Origin: Pseudofabraea citricarpa
Lineage: Eukaryota; Ascomycota; Leotiomycetes; Helotiales; Dermateaceae
Reading direction: 5' to 3'
NCBI GenBank assembly: GCA_029641185.1
Contig: JAPWGK010000024.1
Coordinates: forward strand, 1 to 64,000
Length of the DNA: 64,000 nucleotides
The translations under genes were made by a program, and so were the position numbers. The notes below the pieces were generated by a model. It made no database searches and was not told where the DNA came from. It saw nothing but the letters and a program-made list of their open reading frames with translations. How positions within the stretch are numbered: position 1 is the stretch's first letter; each line of letters begins with the position of its first letter. Positions 58,729 through 64,000 of this stretch are shown in pieces.

Positions 58729-59912
58729 CTCTTCTCCCTTGTGCTCCCCAATCGCAAACTGCAAATCCCAAATTCCACGAGTCCCGTATATATCTCGGTC
58801 GCGCGGGCTCTGTTTTTCGTGCGATAGTGGTACTTGCTTGACAGAATTCAAGGCTCGGCGCAGAAGTTGGGAAGTGGGTAGGCAAGATAGGTAGAGTAAA
58901 TGTCGCAAACTGGCTGTCGCAACTCTCTCGAGGCGGGAAGATATATAGGTGTAGCGGAAGAGAGTCGTGGCAATGAGTAAAGTACAGTGCGAAATATGTC
59001 TGCTGTCGGTCGCAACAGTCACCGCTCTCGTCTTGCTGGTCGTTGTCCTGTCCACGTAGTTACCCCGTACACGATGAAGTGGCTATCGCAGCCTTCCTCT
59101 CTCCTCCCACTAACAAGTTACAGTACTGTACAACACAGACCGGTTCCCAGCCACCGCGGGTCGCTTCCGTACGGTATTGGCACACCAACGTCACCAACCA
59201 GCAGGCGAGCCTCGAACAGGGCCGGAGAACTCTTCCATTATTATTGGGACCATGGCCGTGCGGCATATGGCCAATCACTCTTTCAGACTGGGTAGACATC
59301 GACAATAGCAACCCGGGGGTACTGGATTGTATAGCAAGCAGTCCGCAACACTGTGTTTTTGGCGAGATCGGTGGAAAAGCCGACGCCAACAAAGATTCTA
59401 AGCCATGCAAGGCTAAGGAAGACGATGAACAGGTACGACAGGCTACCGAACTTGAGACATACAACCATACATGTGTCAATCCCGCTATGCCGCCTCGTTC
59501 GCTGTGGATCGTATCATGGCAAAGCGTAGAGTAGAAGCTAGTACAGCCTCGTCGGCTTTCTTCACGTGATGGTCACGATTCACGTGGGACTACTACGTAA
59601 CAACCCCTAAACTCTATACATACATGTGCAGAATTACAATTCCAGCCTTGCATCGTAACAATCCCTCACTCTCCTCGCTACGTGCCCACTGATTTCATTA
59701 AATTCGAGCTTCCTGTTACTACGTACCCTGTGCAATAATCAATTTTAAGCGGTCGGTCCCAAAGACGGGCAGAATTCGGTGCGGCCCGTGCACAAAGAGC
59801 AGATCAGATAAGCACCTGCCCTGCTGATAAACCAGATACACCAGATCATCACCAACTCACTAGCCACCTATATCTCCACGTCCAACCTGGCTCTTTTTGC
59901 AATCCACACCAA
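58729..59912. promoter_or_regulatory. divergent promoter between the four-TM gene and the thioredoxin gene
   Basis: It contains the 12-bp palindrome TACAGTACTGTA at 59119-59130, identical to 49871-49882, and two CACGTG sites 18 bp apart at 59563 and 59581. Overlapping frames on both strands at 59043-59534 show no recognisable protein. Confidence 0.5.
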
Positions 59913-60711
59913 ATGTCTTCTACCGTACATGTGGCGTCTGCGGCCGAGTTCAAGACCCTGTTGAGCGCCAACACCATCGTTGTGACAGACTGTATACCTC
60001 CCTCTGTCTCTATCTGTTGGCTGGCAAGAAGCTAATACACAACCAGTCTATGCAGATTGGTGCGGGCCATGTAAAGCTATTGCGCCAACCTTTGAGTCTC
60101 TGTCTACGAAACATTCGAAGCCCAATCGCGTAGCCTTCGCAAAGGTCAATGTGGATAATCAGCAGCAGATCTCGCAGCAATATGGAGTCACGGCGTCAGT
60201 ATTGTTACGTTGCCCTTGTAGCCTCATGCTAATTACATTCCAGAATGCCAACCTTCCTCATCTTTCGGTCTGGCTCGGTGATTGAAACCATCCGGGGCGC
60301 TGACGTGCGAAAGCTCACCTCTGCCATCGAGAATGCTGTCAAGCTCGCCGGGGCCGCAAAGCCTGTGTACAGCTCCGTCGGGCGAACGCTTGGAGGAGGC
60401 CCCTCTGCTAAAAGTAGCATGACACGGCCGTGGAACTTGAAGGGGTTTGCGGATGCTGTTATCGCTTTCTTCGGCTTGTACCTCATTAGTCTGTTTTCTG
60501 TAAGCCGGCTTTGATCCCCTAGAACCTTCGCTTTAGAGACTGATGATGATGGCAGTTTGATGCTTACGCAGCAGCGGAGAACTCTCCGTTCAATGTACAC
60601 CGAGTTCCAGCAGCACCTCAGACAGCGGGAAAACCACCAGCCAGAACAGGCGCGGCAACACAAGTGGGGAAGAAGCTGGGTACTATTGCAGATTTGAACG
60701 GTGGCAGTTAA
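59913..60711 (+). CDS. membrane-anchored thioredoxin-domain protein
   Basis: Exons are 59913-59991, 60047-60194, 60244-60499 and 60556-60711; introns are 55, 49 and 56 bp and the protein has 212 aa. An N-terminal thioredoxin fold shows VTDFYADWCGPCKAIAP with the redox CGPC pair, VAFAKVNVDN and the cis-proline segment TAMPTFLIF. It is followed by a linker and one hydrophobic helix (FADAVIAFFGLYLISLFS) near residue 150. A Gly/Ala/Pro-rich tail ends GTIADLNGGS. It should reduce disulfides with its thioredoxin domain at a membrane. The donor of intron 2 is GTCAGT, a weaker but usable form. The longer C-terminal tail distinguishes it from cytosolic thioredoxin of about 105 aa. Confidence 0.9.
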
Positions 60712-61171
60712 AATTAAAGTGACTGAGGGGTGCAATGGGGGATACAATGTGGGGGTATAATAGGGTCGATGGGATCCAATTGTGGCGTGAAAAATGGTTG
60801 GGTACATCAAAGTTGCCTTTGATGATTGCCAAGGTTAATTCTATTTCAACATATACCACGAGACAGACCTTTGATAGTCAGTCAAGTCAGCTTATTGTTT
60901 GAATGAGTGAGGACTTCTTTAGGAGGAGGTGAGGATCTGTTAAGCGCAGGCGCGTTTAAATTTCGAGCTGCACGCGTCTCCGTGGCTGGTCCCTGGAAGC
61001 TGTCCGCGTCCAAGCTCCAGGCTCAAGAAATACGCCGTGGTCGGAGCTTCATCTTCAATCCTGCATCACCTCCATCATGTATGTCCATCATCAGCACCAA
61101 CAACCATTCGCCCTGCTAAAAGTGTAGACGTGTCATTGACCGTGGCCGGCGTCGATCCAGCTTCCTTGATT
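60712..61171. other. intergenic region upstream of the SAM carrier
   Basis: It contains the promoter and leader of the carrier gene. A frame open from 61037 is in phase with the carrier but lacks carrier motifs before 61172. Nothing else was seen. Confidence 0.5.
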
Positions 61172-62044
61172 ATGGGCTCTCACACATCTCCCAACTTTAC
61201 CAATGCCCTCCTTGCTGGTGGCCTGGCCGGCACCACCGTCGACCTGTCGCTCTTCCCTCTCGACACGCTGAAGACACGCCTACAGTCCTCTTCGGGATTC
61301 TTGGCTTCTGGTGGATTCACGGGTATTTACCGCGGTGTGGGCAGTGCCATCATCGGTTCTGCGCCAGGCGCTGCGCTCTTCTTCTGTACCTACGAATACT
61401 CCAAAAACTTCCTCTCGAACCAAAGACAGGCGCGGATTCTGGTGAATGGAGATACAAAGAGTGGATGGGTAGCTCCTTTCGAGCACATGGCAGCTGCCAG
61501 CCTGGGAGAGGTTGCAGCTTGCATCGTAAGGGTACCCACTGAGGTGGTGAAGCAGAGAGCCCAAGCAGGTCACCATCCATCGAGTCTGGCAGCCTTGAAG
61601 GCTATCTTGGGGCAGCGTAAGATGGTTGGAATTACGGGTGTGTGGAGGGAATTATACCGAGGCTGGTCGATTACCATCATGAGGGAGGTGCCCTTTACTG
61701 TCATACAATTTCCGCTCTGGGAGGCGATGAAGGAATACCGTCGGCAAACGTCAGGCAAGGAGAGGATTAGCCCTCTAGAGAGTGGATTGTTCGGGAGTGC
61801 AGCAGGGGCGGTCGCAGCAGGTGTTACAACGCCTTTGGATGTACTGAAGACGAGGATGATGTTGGCAACTGAGAAGACGGCTGTGGTGCCCTTGCTCAAA
61901 CAGATTCTGAGGGACAGCGGGCCACGAGCTTTCTTTTCGGGCATTGTTCCTAGAGTCTTCTGGATTAGCACCGGCGGTGCTATCTTCCTGGGGAGCTATC
62001 AATGGGCCTACAACTTATTATCTAGCGAGATCAAGTTGCTGTAA
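61172..62044 (+). CDS. pet8: mitochondrial S-adenosylmethionine carrier
   Basis: This is a single-exon gene of 290 aa. Three mitochondrial carrier repeats are present, each with the PxDxxKxR-type signature: PLDTLKTR, PTEVVKQR (Glu replaces Asp) and PLDVLKTR. Six membrane helices are expected in the inner mitochondrial membrane. NALLAGGLAGTTVDLSLFPLDT at the N-terminus and REVPFTVIQFPLWEAMK in the second repeat are typical of the Pet8/Sam5 SAM carriers, which import S-adenosylmethionine for mitochondrial methylation, lipoate and biotin synthesis. The start at 61172 (MGSHTSPNF) gives the normal family length; the in-frame ATG at 61037 would add 45 atypical residues. Confidence 0.9.
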   Translation: MGSHTSPNFTNALLAGGLAGTTVDLSLFPLDTLKTRLQSSSGFLASGGFTGIYRGVGSAIIGSAPGAALFFCTYEYSKNFLSNQRQARILVNGDTKSGWVAPFEHMAAASLGEVAACIVRVPTEVVKQRAQAGHHPSSLAALKAILGQRKMVGITGVWRELYRGWSITIMREVPFTVIQFPLWEAMKEYRRQTSGKERISPLESGLFGSAAGAVAAGVTTPLDVLKTRMMLATEKTAVVPLLKQILRDSGPRAFFSGIVPRVFWISTGGAIFLGSYQWAYNLLSSEIKLL

Positions 62045-62340
62045 TATAAACCCTTGAAAGCACTTGTTCTTCTGTCAATTGGCTAACGAGATATAATGTA
62101 TGAATTGGTCATGCCTTTTTTCCCCTGGAAATATTCTGTTCTCTGAAATCAAACCAGCTCTTTCTCGTTCATGAAATTTGAATGCTGAGCCACCCAGAAT
62201 TCTCTCTTCTAACTCCATGTGCTAGGCTAGTGCTGGACCGACGGGACTCCAGCGGCCGCCCCCACATTTTACCTGAGAACCCCCGAAATATTTCTTTCGC
62301 AACAAACCTGAACCATTCATACAACACTCAAACCACAGCC

Positions 62341-63010
62341 ATGGCACCCAAGAGACCAGTTGAAGATGATAGCGAGGCAGCACCGCGGCCTAAGAAACAA
62401 CGCTCCAAGTTCGACGTCGGCCCAGAGAACCTCCCAGATGGAACATGGCGTAGAAAAGGCACGACTCCTCTCATCGCAGTCTAAGCTGAGACCTGTATTG
62501 ACATGTGCTCTAGTGATCAAGATCAAGCAAGATCTCATTCATAAGTCCAAAGTCAAGAAATCATACGCCAAGATCAAAGCTCGAGAGCCTGTTGTCGAGA
62601 AGTCTGTATACACTCAGGACGACGAGGAAGCAGAACCTACCATAGAACCGACGCAGGAACTCCATCCAGATCGCCAGGCTATGCTTGACGCGCCGCGTGA
62701 GCCAACACCACCTCCTCTTGCAGACCAGTCGCAAGTTTTTCAGAAGAAGATTTCCCAGACGAGAAAAGGAAAACGACCGGCATACTTTGAAAAGGAGCAG
62801 GCTTTTGCCGAGCAGAAGAAACAGGAGGCAGATGCGAGGAGGGCTGAGTTTGAGAGACGTGATAAGGAGAAGAGAGAGAAGATTGAAGAGAGAGAACGAT
62901 TTAGAAGGGCGATGGCTAAGGCGCGAACCGGTGGACAAAATGGCCAGAGGAAACTAGGGAGGGAGAGCAAAGTCCTGCTTGAGAAGGTGAAGAGAATGGT
63001 TGCTGAATAA
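62341..63010 (+). CDS. fyv7: rRNA-processing protein Fyv7
   Basis: Exons are 62341-62458 and 62514-63010; the protein has 204 aa. A basic N-terminus (RPKKQRSKF) leads to [20 protein letters not shown], the family hallmark, which forms only if a 55-bp intron with a GC donor (gcacga) is removed. A GT donor 9 bp upstream is also in frame but would delete the conserved RRK. The C-terminal half is a long charged coiled coil (about residues 105-190) ending KVKRMVAE. Fyv7 family proteins act in the nucleolus in 18S rRNA maturation. It is transcribed towards the homeodomain gene. Confidence 0.85.
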
Positions 63011-63403
63011 ACTTCATTTCGGGGAACTTGTACCTCAAGACCTTGTATCGCCTTAATCAAATACCGGGAATGAAATTACGAAGCCAGACGTTGTGATCTC
63101 TTACTCAAAATATCATGGTAAGAGGGCATCATTACGCACCCAGAGGGTAGGTAAATTCATTATCAAGACATCTATAGCCAAGGATTTAACAAGGACTTCA
63201 TCTGGATTCAGAAGCTATCCGTATTAAAACAATTCTACAAGGGTATAAAAAGCAACCACTCCATGCCTGTGCCCCCCATTATAATCATATAATCATTAAG
63301 TTCCCCAAACGAGAGCAGAGTGAGTAGGTCCTGTTTAAGTTTCCCCATCTTCAACTACCTGAGTGTGGATCGTCATCTCCTTGCCCTGTCTGTCATGAAT
63401 GGC
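63011..63403. other. convergent intergenic region
   Basis: It separates the 3' ends of fyv7 and the homeodomain gene. No repeat or RNA gene was seen. Confidence 0.6.
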
Positions 63404-64000
63404 CTAAAGATCTTGTCTCCCATCGGAATTCGCGATAACACCCTGTCGTAGATCTTTTAGTCTTGCAATGTTATCTTCAATGTCTTGGAGGAATTTTCCA
63501 AGGGCCGCCTCATTGCCACTTGGTGGTAATTGCACGAGAGAAGGCTGATGTGACGGGCGATCAAGCCGTAGAGACTGTTGTCATGTTAGCCCGTCTTCAC
63601 CAACAGGGCCGAAAAGCTTACCCTGCCAGAAGGCTTCCAAACAATTGCGTTCTCGTCGACTTCTTTAATACTGAGGGGCTCCTACAGATCATACTATCAG
63701 TAGAGTTCCCCAACTGACGGGTGCAGGAAGTAGACTGACTCACAGTGCTGCCACTGGCATGTCGCTTTGGGCTTGGATTCAGGACCATACTGTCTTCCAA
63801 GGCTCTCTTCTTCATCCTCTGCTTGCGATTGCTGAACCATTCCGAGACTTTCTGCACCGGAGCATCGACCTCAACAGCCAGTCGCTCTCGCGTAGCTCGG
63901 CTAGGACTGTCACCATTCAGCAGCTCCCGCTCTAGAACCTTGACTTGAATCTTGGTGAGCTTCGCGAAACGGCGTGCTTTGCCATCGGTCTGAGAACCGT
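63404..64000 (-). CDS. homeodomain transcription factor, C-terminal part (runs off the right edge)
   Basis: Exons visible on the minus strand are 64000-63744 (open at the edge), 63681-63622 and 63574-63404, with introns of 62 and 47 bp. The first exon reads RFAKLTKIQVKVLERELL, then SRATRERLAVEVDAPVQKV and helix 3 as WFSNRKQRMKKR. This is the WFxNRxxxxKR signature of a homeodomain, with Ser at the variable position and Lys-Gln instead of the common Arg-Ala. After the homeodomain come about 100 residues ending in an amphipathic helix (GKFLQDIEDNIARLKDLRQG). A nuclear DNA-binding role is expected; targets are unknown. The N-terminus lies outside the window. Confidence 0.85.

Noticed and set aside
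59043..59534. 163-codon plus-strand frame and 139-codon minus-strand partner
   Set aside because: They lie in a divergent promoter, overlap each other and contain promoter-like motifs (TACAGTACTGTA).
28032..59586. CACGTG sites as an enriched regulatory code
   Set aside because: About eight to nine occurrences in 36 kb is near random expectation, although several lie in promoters.
1..64000. CRISPR arrays, tRNA or rRNA genes
   Set aside because: No regularly spaced identical repeats with unique spacers, and no cloverleaf or T-loop signature was found by eye; a tRNAscan run would be decisive.

Overview
The window looks like nuclear DNA of a filamentous ascomycete, probably a Leotiomycetes/Helotiales-type fungus (inference from gene families). 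Genes carry many 44-69 bp introns with CTRAC-like branch points. The families are fungal: a Mediator Ssn3 kinase, an Mbp1 APSES factor, a Ybp2-like protein, a Tbf1-like telobox protein and GH29/GMC secreted enzymes. A long AT-rich block shows the CpA-to-TpA mutation pattern of repeat-induced point mutation (RIP).

Region 1 (1 to about 28,020) is an AT-rich, RIP-destroyed isochore with no intact gene. Its best-resolved content is two nested Ty3/Gypsy chromoviral retrotransposons of one family. Element A (minus strand, 8211-22337) is split by element B (plus strand, 13283-20439). All four LTRs are exactly 182 bp, and both insertions keep 5-bp target duplications that differ only by one G-to-A change each. 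B still shows the remains of a gag CCHC knuckle, protease, reverse transcriptase, RNase H, integrase and chromodomain in that order. Left of A lie diverged direct repeats (about 1-960 and 4065-4790), a degenerate tandem array, a recurrent palindrome and a 64-bp GC-rich island. The sequence hosting A (5.1-8.2 and 22.3-27.9 kb) is older-looking and unidentified.

Region 2 (28.0-43.8 kb) is an accessory gene zone. It holds a 596-aa cysteine-containing orphan-family protein, a PD-(D/E)XK-like protein, and then four consecutive plus-strand genes: a secreted glycoside hydrolase-like protein, a Dal5-type MFS transporter, a secreted GH29 alpha-L-fucosidase and a secreted GMC oxidoreductase. Together they look like a carbohydrate scavenging set (inference).

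Region 3 (44.3-64 kb) holds mostly conserved genes: mbp1, ssn3 (minus), a sulfotransferase-like protein with a C-terminal membrane segment, a Ybp2-like protein (minus), tbf1, a four-TM membrane protein (minus), a membrane-anchored thioredoxin, a mitochondrial S-adenosylmethionine carrier, fyv7 and the C-terminal part of a homeodomain gene (minus, running off the right edge). Two introns (mbp1, fyv7) appear to be GC-AG. Two divergent promoters contain striking short-motif clusters: ten TACWGTA sites at 49.87-50.41 kb and five ATATRCTTT copies spaced about 20 bp apart at 54.63-54.72 kb. The tbf1 5' end shows an apparent one-base frameshift or an unusual start.

All exon models were spliced by eye from reading frame, splice consensus and family conservation. 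Each complete multi-exon model sums to a whole number of codons.
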